Positions 23,694 to 31,467 of a DNA stretch of 36,163 bases are shown piece by piece (positions within the stretch are counted from its first letter, which is position 1; every line of letters starts with the position of its first letter). This stretch comes from Phycisphaerae bacterium (GTDB lineage: Bacteria > Planctomycetota > Phycisphaerae > SM23-33), in the NCBI GenBank assembly GCA_016931655.1, contig JAFGEJ010000121.1, positions 1 through 36,163 on the forward strand, written 5' to 3'. Under the pieces are notes generated by a model, which saw only the letters and a program-made list of their open reading frames with translations, was not told the origin of the DNA and did not search any database. Both the position numbers and the translations under genes were made by a program.

Positions 23694-23722
23694 TTGCCAA
23701 ATCGCGTATCTTCGGGTATCAT
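23694..23722 (+). promoter_or_regulatory. Promoter of the glycan operon
   Basis: TTGCCA (23694-23699), 17-bp spacer, TATCAT (23717-23722). It lies about 78 bp before the epimerase ATG at 23800 and probably drives the run of four genes that follows. Confidence 0.65.
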
Positions 23723-23799
23723 AGCAACTTCCGTTTGTCGTGCTGTATGGGTTCAGCCGACGGACGCGGAACACGACAATACCCGAAAGGACGGCGGTA

Positions 23800-24744
23800 A
23801 TGGCAAAGTATCTGGTCACGGGCGGCGCGGGGTTCATCGGATGCAATCTGACGAGGTTTCTCCTGGAGAACGGCCAGGAGGTTGTGGTCCTGGACAACTT
23901 CGCCACGGGCAAGCGCGAGAACATCGCGGAAATCATTGACCAGATCACGCTGATTGAGGGCGATATTCGTCACCGTGAAACGGTGGACCGGGCGGTGGCC
24001 GGGTGTGCGGCGATTTTTCACGAGGCGGCCCTGGGGTCCGTGCCGCGCAGCGTCGAGGATCCCGTCACCAGCCACGACGTGAACGTCAACGGCACGATCA
24101 CCGTGCTGGAGGCCGCCCGCGCCGCGGGCATCCAGCGGGTGATCTTCGCCGCCTCCAGCAGCGCGTACGGCGACCAGGAAGAATCGCCCAAGCACGAGGG
24201 CATGGTTCCCCGCCCGATCAGTCCCTACGCCGCGAGCAAGCTCGCCTGCGAGGCCTACCTGCGCGGCTACGCCGCCGTCTACGGGCTGGAGACGCTCTGC
24301 CTGCGGTACTTCAACGTCTTCGGCCCGTACCAGGACCCCTTCGGGGCCTACGCGGCCGTCATTCCCGCGTTCGTCAGCAGCCTGCTGAAGGGCAAGCAGC
24401 CCGTGGTGTTCGGGACGGGCGAGCAAAGCCGCGACTTCTGTTTCATCGAAAACGTCTGCCGGGCCAATTGGCTCGCGGCGACCGCGCCGGCCGAGGCGTG
24501 CAAAGGCCAGGCGCTCAACATCGCCTGCCACAGGGCCACCTCGCTCAACCAGATTCTCGACCAGTTGCGCGATCTGCTGGGCGTGGACGTAAAGGCCGAG
24601 CATAAACCCATGCGCCGCGGCGACGTGATGCACTCCCTGGCGGACGTTTCCCTGGCCAGGAAGACGATCGGATATGAACCGAAGGTATACTTCGAGGAAG
24701 GCCTGCAACGGGCAATCAACTGGTATCGGGAAAACCTGAAATAG
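23800..24744 (+). CDS. NAD-dependent nucleotide-sugar epimerase/dehydratase
   Basis: An extended short-chain dehydrogenase acting on UDP- or GDP-sugars, most like UDP-GlcNAc/glucose 4-epimerases of the WbpP type. The 314-aa protein has the Rossmann motif TGGAGFIG (residues 7-14), the catalytic Ser in FAASSSAYGDQ and Tyr143-Lys147 in YAASK, plus 'LRYFNVFGPYQDP' and 'FGTGEQSRDFCFIENVC'. I start at the ATG at 23800 (MAKYLVTGG, with AAAGGACGG upstream), not the track's 23740. The next gene starts 69 bp downstream. Likely supplies a sugar precursor for a surface glycan. Confidence 0.9.
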   Translation: MAKYLVTGGAGFIGCNLTRFLLENGQEVVVLDNFATGKRENIAEIIDQITLIEGDIRHRETVDRAVAGCAAIFHEAALGSVPRSVEDPVTSHDVNVNGTITVLEAARAAGIQRVIFAASSSAYGDQEESPKHEGMVPRPISPYAASKLACEAYLRGYAAVYGLETLCLRYFNVFGPYQDPFGAYAAVIPAFVSSLLKGKQPVVFGTGEQSRDFCFIENVCRANWLAATAPAEACKGQALNIACHRATSLNQILDQLRDLLGVDVKAEHKPMRRGDVMHSLADVSLARKTIGYEPKVYFEEGLQRAINWYRENLK

Positions 24745-24797
24745 CGTTCAGCGGTCAACATTCAGCGGACAATATCTGAACGCTGATCGCTGAAAGC
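24745..24797. repeat. Short inverted GTTCAGCG/CGCTGAAC repeat
   Basis: Two direct TTCAGCGG units face inverted CTGAACGCTG and CGCTGAAAG units between the epimerase and sugar-transferase genes, forming alternative hairpins. It resembles the other short-motif inverted repeats in the window but is smaller. It may also reduce read-through between the two genes. Confidence 0.5.
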
Positions 24798-24813
24798 GGA
24801 CAGCTATTTTCTC

Positions 24814-25467
24814 ATGGCCAAGCGCATCTTCGACATTGTGGTCAGTGCGATTCTGTTGATGTTCACTGCGCCGTGGATCCTGCTGTTGGCGGTCTGGATT
24901 CGCCTGGATTCACCCGGCGATCCGGTTTTCCGTCAGCGTCGGGTGGGATGGCGGGGCAGGCCGTTCGCCATGCTGAAGTTTCGCACGATGCGGACGGACG
25001 TGAATCCGTACGGCATGAGTCCGCGGTCGGCGGACGATCCTCGCCTGACGCGCCTGGGCCGTCGCCTGCGCGAGACCAGCCTGGACGAGTGGCCGCAACT
25101 GTGGAACGTGCTGACCGGTTCGATGTCGCTGGTGGGTCCTCGCCCGCTGTACGAGCGACAGGCCGAAAAATGGACCCCGCACCAGCGCCGCCGCCTGGAG
25201 GTCAAACCCGGCCTGACCGGATACGCCCAGGTCATGGGCAGAGGCGCCCTGACGCATGAGGAAAAAATCGAACTGGATTTAGTGTACGTGGAAAGGCATA
25301 ATCTTGCTTTGGACGTGAAATTGCTTTGGATGACGCTGTGGGGCGGCAGCGCGGGCCAGAGGGATGTCTATGAGCAGCGGTACAGCGTGGATCGCCGCCG
25401 CGAGATGGAATCAAACGGGGCGGAGGACGGCCGCCGGCAAGCCGACGAAGGAACCAGGGTATATTGA
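24814..25467 (+). CDS. Polyprenyl-phosphate phosphoglycosyl transferase (sugar transferase)
   Basis: Transfers a sugar-1-phosphate from a UDP-sugar to undecaprenyl phosphate at the inner membrane, starting a glycan repeat unit. The 217-aa protein is the small monotopic PglC-like form: a single N-terminal membrane segment (IVVSAILLMFTAPWILLLAVW), then VFRQRRVGWRGRPF, KFRTM, the catalytic Asp91-Glu92 in SLDEWPQLWNVL, and SLVGPRPL. The C-terminal ~35 residues are a charged extension. No clear Shine-Dalgarno precedes the ATG. The end overlaps the ATP-grasp gene by four bases. Confidence 0.93.
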   Translation: MAKRIFDIVVSAILLMFTAPWILLLAVWIRLDSPGDPVFRQRRVGWRGRPFAMLKFRTMRTDVNPYGMSPRSADDPRLTRLGRRLRETSLDEWPQLWNVLTGSMSLVGPRPLYERQAEKWTPHQRRRLEVKPGLTGYAQVMGRGALTHEEKIELDLVYVERHNLALDVKLLWMTLWGGSAGQRDVYEQRYSVDRRREMESNGAEDGRRQADEGTRVY

Positions 25468-26480
25468 GCCGTCAATTGAATATTTTGTTCACCTGCGTGG
25501 GACGACGCGTTGTCCTGATGGAAGCGTTTCGTCACGCCATGAAGGAACTGAAGATCAAGGGGAGGATTTTGGCCACCGACGTGACGCCGGCCGCCCCGGC
25601 GCTGCAACGGGCCGACGAGCAGTTCCTCGTTCCCCGGGCGGGGAACATCGAATACATACCCGCCCTGGAGAACATTATCGAGCAGAACAACGTCGGCCTG
25701 GTGGTGCCCCTGACCGACCTGGACCTGCGTAGCCTGGCGCGGCGGAGGGAACGACTGGCCGAGTGCGGCTGCACGATCATGATCGGCCCGGAGCCTACGG
25801 TCAAAATCTGCCGCGACAAGCGACTGTTTTCCCAGCACCTGCAAAACGCCGGCATGTTGAGCATTCGCACGTTCAGCATGGCGCAGTTTCGCCGAAGCCC
25901 ATTTTATCCCTGTTTCGTCAAGCCGCTGCGAGGTTCAGGGGGACTGGGCACGGCCCGGATCAATTCCGAACGGGAACTGCGGGCACACATTCACGTCTTT
26001 GGGGATCAGTTGCTCGTGCAGGATTACGTGCCCGGGCGCGAGTACACCATCGACGTCTACCGCACCCGGGCCGGCGAGATCAAGTGCATCGTGCCGCGAC
26101 AGCGCCTTGTTGTGCGCAGCGGTGAGGTGGATCAGGGCGTGACGGTTCACGACGAGGAACTCATCGCCGAAACGCGAAAACTCGTGGCGCTGATGGAGGG
26201 GCTCTGGGGCGTGTTCTGCTGCCAATGCCGTCGACCCGAGGGAAAGCCGCCGTACTTTTTCGAGATCAATCCCCGGTTCGGCGGCGGGGCGCCGTTGTCC
26301 ATCGCCGCCGGCGCCGATCTGCCGAAATATCTCCTCCAGGAAGTGCTCGGCCTGAACATCGACGCCAAGGCGGGAGAATTCACCCCCAACATGCTCATGC
26401 TCCGATACTCCAGCCACGTGATACAAACAATCGGCGATCCGTCGGAACTGCCCGGCTTCAGCGCTCCGCTGTTTAAATAA
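25464..26480 (+). CDS. ATP-grasp family ligase
   Basis: A 338-aa ATP-grasp protein related to the carbamoyl-phosphate synthase/carboxylate-amine ligase group. Residues ~1-105 form a nucleotide-binding pre-domain (ILFTCVGRRVVLMEAF); the ATP-grasp proper runs from ~120 to 310 with FVKPLRGSGGLGT, VQDYVPGREYTIDVY and FEINPRFGGGAP, all expected ATP/metal-binding elements. Translation starts at TTG, overlapping the sugar-transferase stop (TTGA) and preceded by AAGGA. Homologues sit in polysaccharide clusters and may attach an amino acid or other acid to a sugar; the substrate here is unknown. Confidence 0.88.
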   Translation: MSRQLNILFTCVGRRVVLMEAFRHAMKELKIKGRILATDVTPAAPALQRADEQFLVPRAGNIEYIPALENIIEQNNVGLVVPLTDLDLRSLARRRERLAECGCTIMIGPEPTVKICRDKRLFSQHLQNAGMLSIRTFSMAQFRRSPFYPCFVKPLRGSGGLGTARINSERELRAHIHVFGDQLLVQDYVPGREYTIDVYRTRAGEIKCIVPRQRLVVRSGEVDQGVTVHDEELIAETRKLVALMEGLWGVFCCQCRRPEGKPPYFFEINPRFGGGAPLSIAAGADLPKYLLQEVLGLNIDAKAGEFTPNMLMLRYSSHVIQTIGDPSELPGFSAPLFK

Positions 26481-26499
26481 TCCATCGGCGGTGTATCCC

Positions 26500-27195
26500 A
26501 TGTCGCAGGAGAGGCGCGAAATCCAGGTGGTCGTTTTTGACGTGGACGACACGCTCTATCCGGAGCGGCAGTTCGTTCGCGACGGTTACTGCGCCGTCGC
26601 GGACCTGCTACGAAGGGAACTTGCCCGCGAGGATTTGTTTGAAGACTGGCTGTGGCGACGATTCCTCGACGGCCAGGCCGGCGGCGCATTCGATGCCCTG
26701 AACGAACATTTCCATCTGGCGTTGGACGCCGCCGCCGTCGCCCGGCTGGTGGAGTGCTACCGATTTCACGCCCCGACGATTTCGCCGTTCGAGGGAATCC
26801 CCGCCCTGCTGGAGCGCCTGGGCAAAACGCATCGTCTGGGCCTGCTGACCGACGGGCCGGCGCAAATGCAGAAAAACAAAGTTCGCGCCCTGGGATTGAC
26901 GGAGCATTTCGACGAGCGGCTGGTGATTCTGACCGATCTGCTGGCCCCCGGCTGCGGCAAGCCCAGTCCGGCTGGCTTTGAGATGATCGCCGAACGGGCG
27001 AACGCGGCGCCTTCCGCCTGCGTGTACGTCGGGGACAATCCCGCCAAGGATTTCGTCGCGCCCAACGCCCTGGGCTGGCGGACGATTCAATATCTCCGCG
27101 ACGGACAGATTCACGCCCACAAACCCGCCCCCGCCGGCGGGGAACCGAAATTCATCGTCAAAACCGACGAGGAATTTCTAAGTTGTCTGCAGTGA
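26500..27195 (+). CDS. HAD-family hydrolase
   Basis: A 231-aa haloacid-dehalogenase-type phosphatase. The four motifs are present: DVDDTLY (nucleophile Asp14, general acid Asp16), LLTDG, GCGKPSPAGFEM with the motif III Lys, and YVGDNPAKDF. A helical cap sits between motifs I and II. The ATG at 26500 is chosen over the GTG at 26491 used by the track; neither has a strong ribosome-binding site. It is 19 bp after the ATP-grasp gene and is the likely last member of the glycan operon, perhaps dephosphorylating a sugar-phosphate intermediate. Confidence 0.87.
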   Translation: MSQERREIQVVVFDVDDTLYPERQFVRDGYCAVADLLRRELAREDLFEDWLWRRFLDGQAGGAFDALNEHFHLALDAAAVARLVECYRFHAPTISPFEGIPALLERLGKTHRLGLLTDGPAQMQKNKVRALGLTEHFDERLVILTDLLAPGCGKPSPAGFEMIAERANAAPSACVYVGDNPAKDFVAPNALGWRTIQYLRDGQIHAHKPAPAGGEPKFIVKTDEEFLSCLQ

Positions 27196-27226
27196 CATTG
27201 AAATAGCGTTTTCTTGTCGGAAACCA

Positions 27227-27327
27227 AATCATCCACGGATTACGCGGATTTAGAAAGGATTTCACGGAGAATTTTTTTAAGAAAAATCCGTGTAATCTTT
27301 TACCATCCGTGTAATCCGTGGAGGATT
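27227..27327. repeat. Nested palindromic element (ATCCACGGAT type)
   Basis: Outer arms AATCATCCACGGATTACG and CGTGTAATCCGTGGAGGATT are inverted. Inner arms GATTTCACGGA and TCCGTGTAATC are also inverted. It occupies the space between the convergent HAD and CPBP genes and could end transcription on both sides. Confidence 0.75.
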
Positions 27328-27352
27328 TTACAGCCGGCCGAAATTTGCCAGG

Positions 27353-28075
27353 CTATTTCGCCCCCATCGCCGCCACGAACAGATCCCACCAGACGTGCGA
27401 GCAGACAGCCGTCGCGAAGCCGCGCCACACGAACAGCACGCCCCACCACACACCGGCGACCGAAAGGAAGACAAACCGCCCCCACGGCAGGGGCGCTTCG
27501 CCCTGCCATTGCCCCGGCGAAAAATGCAACGCCGCGAACGCCACACCCGCCAACACCACCGCCACCACGCCGAACGTTTCCTTCCGAAGACCCAGCAGAT
27601 CGACGAACACCATCATCAGCACGCTCAGCAGGACCAGGCGAAAGAGGAACTCCTCGTACACGCCCGCGCCGACGGCCTCCACGACGCCGCGAAGCAGGTC
27701 CTGCCGAATCGCCGCCGGCGTGAAGTCCCGCGTGATCCAGCTCAACCCCAGCAGCGGGACGGACCAGAGGGCCGACTCCACCACAATTCCCCCAGCCACC
27801 CAGCCGTTAACGCGCCACGGGTCGTTGCGCGTCAGATGCTGCCCCAGCAGCACCGCCACGACCAGCCCCGCGGAGAGAAACGGCCCCGTCACGCCCATCT
27901 GGAGAAACACGTACCGCAGGTAGTGCGGCACGAGCAGACTGCTGCCCCAGTGCATCGCGCCAAGCTGAAAGATCACCAGCAGCGGCGCGATCACGAGCAG
28001 TTGATTCAAAGGCCGATGCGTCTCCTTTCCATATCGCAGACGCTCCGGCGGCAGCCTGGACGACGCTTTTACCAT
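27353..28075 (-). CDS. CPBP-family intramembrane metalloprotease
   Basis: A 240-aa polytopic membrane protein of the CAAX protease/bacteriocin-processing (CPBP, Abi) family. The catalytic motifs are visible: EEFLFR, FAALHFS and the later 'CSHVWWDLF'. Five or more hydrophobic segments are seen. The ORF track begins 45 codons earlier, but that part is not protein-like; the ATG at 28075 follows a TACAAT box by six bases, indicating a leaderless transcript. This start lies inside a 50-bp sequence that recurs, decayed, at 30305-30354 beyond the restriction-modification genes. Specific substrate unknown. Confidence 0.85.
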   Translation of the reverse strand: MVKASSRLPPERLRYGKETHRPLNQLLVIAPLLVIFQLGAMHWGSSLLVPHYLRYVFLQMGVTGPFLSAGLVVAVLLGQHLTRNDPWRVNGWVAGGIVVESALWSVPLLGLSWITRDFTPAAIRQDLLRGVVEAVGAGVYEEFLFRLVLLSVLMMVFVDLLGLRKETFGVVAVVLAGVAFAALHFSPGQWQGEAPLPWGRFVFLSVAGVWWGVLFVWRGFATAVCSHVWWDLFVAAMGAK

Positions 28076-28093
28076 GCGGGCATTGTAGCGATT
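28044..28093 (-). repeat. Left direct repeat bracketing the restriction-modification island
   Basis: Covers the promoter box TACAAT, start codon and first ~10 codons of the CPBP gene. The 22 bp 28072-28093 are identical to 30333-30354. A further nine bases (GCCGCCGGA on the minus strand) match at identical spacing, with 19 diverged bases between. Length and orientation are the same in both copies. Confidence 0.75.
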
Positions 28094-28318
28094 CTGACGA
28101 CGGCGGGTAGTTGTTATTACGTCCGGGAAGGTGTAGTAACCGTTTTTTTTGCAAGGGACGGGATGAGGAAATGCGAATAGAGGCATAAGGAAGCGCAGAA
28201 AACGTTTCATGGATAAACGCAGCGCGTATGACGATACTAAAACGGGCTATTGATTTATAAACCTTTGGGGGGTATCTTATCTTGCTCGCAAGGAACTTTT
28301 TCAAGCCATGTGCGGGAA

Positions 28319-29203
28319 ATGATCGCAAACAAAGAGACATTATTGTCATTGCCTTGGCCGTCTCTTAAGGACGTGGTCAACGTTGCTTCCGTGCCGCAAC
28401 GAAGTCCATTTCGCTATCCGGGAGGTAAAACATGGCTGGTTCCACAGGTTCGTCGGTGGTTGCTTTTGATGAATCGTCGCCCGCTCCTGTTTGTCGAGCC
28501 GTTTGCCGGAGGGGGAATCGCGGGATTAACCGTGGCGTTTGAGAATTTGGCGAAACAGGTTCTTATGGTCGAACTTGATCCCGAAGTGGCTTCCGTTTGG
28601 CGCACCATATTGAACGGTGGAAATCGTAAACTTGCGGATCGGATTCGCAATTTTGATTTAACCCTTGAAAACGTACAACAAGTATTGACGGCGAAACACC
28701 GAACTGTTTCAGGCCTCGCGTTTGCCACGATTCTTCGTAATCGGGTTCAGCACGGGGGGATTTTGGCGCCGGGCGCCGCTTTCATGCGCAAGGGGGAAAA
28801 CGGGAAAGGTATTCAATCCCGCTGGTATCCTGAAACCCTGGCGAAACGAATTCGCAATATCCATGCGATTCGTGATCGAATTGTATTCAGGCAAGGCGAT
28901 GCGTTTGACGTTATCGAGACATATCAGAATGAAAAAAATATCGTTTTCTTTGTCGATCCTCCGTACACCGTTGCGGGAAAAAGGCTTTATCGATACTCCG
29001 AGATCGATCATGAAAAACTGTTTGACAGGATGTCATCCGTGGCGGGTGACGTCTTGTTGACGTATGACGATACTCCGGAAATTCGTCGTTTGTCTTCGCG
29101 TTTCGAGTATCAAGTTGAAACGATCATGATGAAAAATCGGCAGAATAGCCGAAAATCGGAGCTTTTAATCGGACGCGACCTTTCATGGCTGCGAGGCGAA
29201 TAA
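28319..29203 (+). CDS. D12-class DNA adenine methyltransferase
   Basis: Methylates adenine N6 in a specific DNA sequence, protecting it from the partner endonuclease. Typical Dam/D12 order: PFRYPGGK near the N-terminus, FVEPFAGGG (AdoMet-binding motif I), and FVDPPYTVAGKRLY (catalytic motif IV DPPY). The start is uncertain: the track uses a TTG at 28250; I use the ATG at 28319, giving 294 aa, and a GTG nearer 28373 is also possible. The gene ends 12 bp before the convergent NotI-like gene. Its base composition is visibly more AT-rich than most neighbours, consistent with horizontal transfer. Confidence 0.85.
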   Translation: MIANKETLLSLPWPSLKDVVNVASVPQRSPFRYPGGKTWLVPQVRRWLLLMNRRPLLFVEPFAGGGIAGLTVAFENLAKQVLMVELDPEVASVWRTILNGGNRKLADRIRNFDLTLENVQQVLTAKHRTVSGLAFATILRNRVQHGGILAPGAAFMRKGENGKGIQSRWYPETLAKRIRNIHAIRDRIVFRQGDAFDVIETYQNEKNIVFFVDPPYTVAGKRLYRYSEIDHEKLFDRMSSVAGDVLLTYDDTPEIRRLSSRFEYQVETIMMKNRQNSRKSELLIGRDLSWLRGE

Positions 29204-29215
29204 TTGTATTCCCGC

Positions 29216-30181
29216 TTATTTCCCTTTATTCAGCTTTTCTCTGATTTTGGACTCGAAATCTTCCAGGGTCACGGGAAGTCCGCCCGTTAAACCTTCGACG
29301 GCTCGTTCCAGTGTTTGTTTCTCCGGCTCTCCAAGCGTCAATACGGCAGTTTCACCGGATTCATCATATCGGGCGATAAACCACGCGATATCGCAGTTGG
29401 ATATTTCATCGACGGTATTCATTTGTCCAAGGTTCCGATAAAATCCCGCGTCCACAACAACAGCCATTTTCTTGCCCCATCGCCGAAGAGTGGGAACTTT
29501 GATCTGCAGTTGAGGCATCAAACGCTTGGGGCCGCTGCTTCGATAGTCGGGGCGGCGTACCGCATCGGGAAACGGTATACCCTCACCTTTATAATCACGG
29601 ATACTCCGGAAAAGAGAAGACATTCCGGTCCCGGAAAAATATACCGCCTGGATTTCCAGAGCGCACCATCGCATGGGGGAAGCCGTCGGATGAACAAGTA
29701 CATTGTCGATATTCCCGACGTCTTCTTTGCCGGATATTTCCCTTTCCCCATGTTTTTCTGAGGCTTGTTTTACGGCGCCGTCATCCGCACGAAATCGCTG
29801 TAAAAATCGAATTTCACTGACAACCAATGGTTCTGGCACTCCGAGAAGATGCTGCCCTATAGTTCGGTAAATGATGTTATTCTGCCTGAACCGATGCGGA
29901 CAGACGGCTCGCAAATCCCCTTCAACACCCTTTGCCGGAATTGCGGTTCCATGACCCGCGGACTCATACAGCCGTAACGAACAAACGCCACCCTTCTTGG
30001 TGCATTTTTCCGAACCATCAGGCGACTTGAACGGGCAAGGCATCTCCGTTTGCCGATTGTGTCGCAGCGCTGTTTTTGCCAATTCCTGTTGTTTCCGCTT
30101 CGGCATGGATTGGAATGAATACCCATACCACTCCCCGATTCCAAATCTTGCCGCCGTGTTCCTTGTTGCTTTACGCGCCAT
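29216..30181 (-). CDS. NotI-like type II restriction endonuclease
   Basis: Likely the restriction partner of the adjacent methylase. The 321-aa protein has the NotI-family layout: an N-terminal cysteine zinc-binding region (CPFKSP...C...GGVC...CPHRF), then a core with 'WCALEIQAVYFSG', the position of the conserved ALEIQ segment of NotI, and a C-terminal helical region. I start at the ATG at 30181 (MARKATRN), preceded by GGGGAT eight bases upstream. Its own promoter is visible. NotI itself is paired with a cytosine methylase, whereas here the neighbour is an adenine methylase, so the recognition site must differ. Family assignment is by motif resemblance. Confidence 0.62.
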   Translation of the reverse strand: MARKATRNTAARFGIGEWYGYSFQSMPKRKQQELAKTALRHNRQTEMPCPFKSPDGSEKCTKKGGVCSLRLYESAGHGTAIPAKGVEGDLRAVCPHRFRQNNIIYRTIGQHLLGVPEPLVVSEIRFLQRFRADDGAVKQASEKHGEREISGKEDVGNIDNVLVHPTASPMRWCALEIQAVYFSGTGMSSLFRSIRDYKGEGIPFPDAVRRPDYRSSGPKRLMPQLQIKVPTLRRWGKKMAVVVDAGFYRNLGQMNTVDEISNCDIAWFIARYDESGETAVLTLGEPEKQTLERAVEGLTGGLPVTLEDFESKIREKLNKGK

Positions 30182-30246
30182 TATGGATATCCCCATTAAG
30201 GGGTATTACCGGTGTATTATGCCTCGTCCGCCTGATTTGTTATTCC

Positions 30247-30274
30247 ATTGTATTCAGAGACACGGCAATGGCAA
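30247..30274 (-). promoter_or_regulatory. Promoter for the NotI-like endonuclease gene
   Basis: On the minus strand TTGCCA (30269-30274), 16-bp spacer, TACAAT (30247-30252). The leader to the ATG at 30181 is about 60 nt. A second TACAAT lies in the repeat at 30343-30348. Confidence 0.6.
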
Positions 30275-30304
30275 GGGGGAGAGTTCAGATGTCACAGTGA
30301 TGAT

Positions 30305-30354
30305 TCCGGCGGCGGTTTGAATGCCTGCGTCGCCATGCGGGCATTGTAGCGATT
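30305..30354 (-). repeat. Right direct repeat bracketing the restriction-modification island
   Basis: Counterpart of 28044-28093 in the same orientation. It contains a TACAAT box and an ATG at the position of the CPBP start, but this frame stops after 14 codons (MATQAFKPPPESSL). It looks like a decayed copy of the CPBP promoter and first codons. The sequence from 30355 to 30539 holds a small CCGATAC/GTATCGG hairpin (30404-30422) and no gene. Confidence 0.7.
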
Positions 30355-30539
30355 TGTTCGGCGCGATGACGCGAAAAAAAACCACAGCCGCCCCTCATTT
30401 ATTCCGATACGCATAGTATCGGCGAATGGGTGTTGAAGCGCCGTCCCCGGAGGGCGAATTCGGCACGGAAATTGCTCTTATAAGCAAGAACGAAGCCGGG
30501 AAGCGGTATTTCCCCTCACAGAACAGGAAAGGAACAATC

Positions 30540-30743
30540 ATGGCCCAGGATTGCGAACTACTCAGTAAGTGCGGTTTTTTCAAAAAATACGGCGCCTCGA
30601 AGGAGCTGGCCTGCAAGGGTTTCGTCCAGCAGTACTGCAAAGGCCCGAAACAGAATGATTGCGAACGAAAAAAATACCGCCTCCAAAACGGCAAGCCGCC
30701 CGCGGACGACATGATGCCCAGCGGACAGACGATGAAGGCCTGA
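30540..30743 (+). CDS. Small Cys-rich conserved protein
   Basis: A 67-aa protein with six cysteines: CELLSKCGFFKKY, LACKGFVQQYCKG, then NDCERKKYR, ending in ADDMMPSGQ. I associate this pattern with a small family seen in anaerobic and sulfate-reducing bacteria, of unknown function; the cysteine spacing suggests a metal or iron-sulfur site. AGGA seven bases before the ATG at 30540 supports the start; the longer track ORF is not protein-like upstream. A hairpin terminator follows. Role inferred only as a possible redox or metal-binding protein. Confidence 0.7.
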   Translation: MAQDCELLSKCGFFKKYGASKELACKGFVQQYCKGPKQNDCERKKYRLQNGKPPADDMMPSGQTMKA

Positions 30744-30790
30744 TCCGCTTCCGATAAAAAAATCGCCCGCATCCCACGGCGAATCGTACA

Positions 30791-30846
30791 ACAACAGCGT
30801 CGCTCGGCTATAATGAAATATGCCGAACGGCGCTGTTGTGTTTTTT
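30791..30846 (+). terminator. Hairpin terminator whose loop carries the next promoter's -10 box
   Basis: Arms of 18 bp (ACAACAGCGTCGCTCGGC and GCCGAACGGCGCTGTTGT, two mismatched pairs) enclose a 13-base loop that starts with TATAAT, and are followed by GTTTTTT. The hairpin plus T tract would end transcription of the Cys-rich gene, while TATAAT in the loop is positioned to start the pterin dehydratase transcript. The -35 is weak. Confidence 0.6.
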
Positions 30847-30864
30847 CCTATCGGGAGGTGCGAC

Positions 30865-31203
30865 ATGGGTGAATCGAATACGTGCAAACTGGCGGATCGA
30901 AGCTGCGTCCCCTGCCGGGGCGGAGTTGCCCCGCTGAAGGGCGAGGCGATGGAGAACCTGGCCCGGGCCGTGCCCGACTGGCAGGTCGTTCAGGAGCATC
31001 ATCTCCGCCGCGTCTGGAAATGGAAGAACTTCGCCGAGGCCTTGGCGTTCGTCAATCGCGTCGGCGCCCTGGCCGAGCAGCAGGGCCATCATCCCACCGT
31101 CGAACTGTCCTGGGGACGCGTAGCCGTCGATCTCCACACGCACAAGATCGACGGCCTGTCCGAAAACGACTTCATCCTCGCCGCCAAAATCGACGCCCTG
31201 TAA
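30865..31203 (+). CDS. phhB: 4a-hydroxytetrahydrobiopterin dehydratase
   Basis: Pterin-4a-carbinolamine dehydratase, which regenerates the pterin cofactor used by aromatic amino-acid hydroxylases; some members have other pterin roles. From the ATG at 30865 (GGGAGGTG upstream) the protein is 112 aa. Family pattern: 'FAEALAFVNRVGALAEQQGHHPTVELSW', then 'VDLHTHKIDGLSENDF'. The paired His-His-Pro and the later THxxxGL(S/T)xxDF are the conserved active-site region. An N-terminal CKLADRSCVPCRGG segment is typical of a subset of bacterial forms. No phenylalanine hydroxylase is seen nearby. Confidence 0.92.
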   Translation: MGESNTCKLADRSCVPCRGGVAPLKGEAMENLARAVPDWQVVQEHHLRRVWKWKNFAEALAFVNRVGALAEQQGHHPTVELSWGRVAVDLHTHKIDGLSENDFILAAKIDAL

Positions 31204-31229
31204 GAGAACACGCAAGGCCGGCTTTGTTC

Positions 31230-31445
31230 CTACTCTTCCTGAGCCTTCTCCACGTCGATGGCCGCTTCGATCTTCCCGTAGCCCAGGGCGGCCAGCAGCA
31301 TGGTCGCCAGCGCGGCGATGCGGACCGCGGCTGTCTGATACACCTCCGCCTGCTCCGGCCAAAACAGCGCCGCCACCGCGGCAATCTGCACCGTCAAGGC
31401 GGCCAAAAACTTCCGCGACGAAATTCGCTCTAAAAATGAACGCAT
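31230..31445 (-). CDS. Small two-segment membrane protein, holin-like
   Basis: A 71-aa protein with two hydrophobic segments (FLAALTVQIAAVAALFW and AVRIAALATMLLAALGYG) and a charged C-terminus. AAGGAG stands before the ATG. It is the last of a minus-strand series of small genes that include a lipoprotein and a coiled-coil membrane protein, a layout like phage lysis cassettes; phage holins have this size and topology. This is inference from layout, since no family motif is recognised. Confidence 0.55.
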   Translation of the reverse strand: MRSFLERISSRKFLAALTVQIAAVAALFWPEQAEVYQTAAVRIAALATMLLAALGYGKIEAAIDVEKAQEE

Positions 31446-31467
31446 GATGTTCTCCTTGTTTTGAAAT

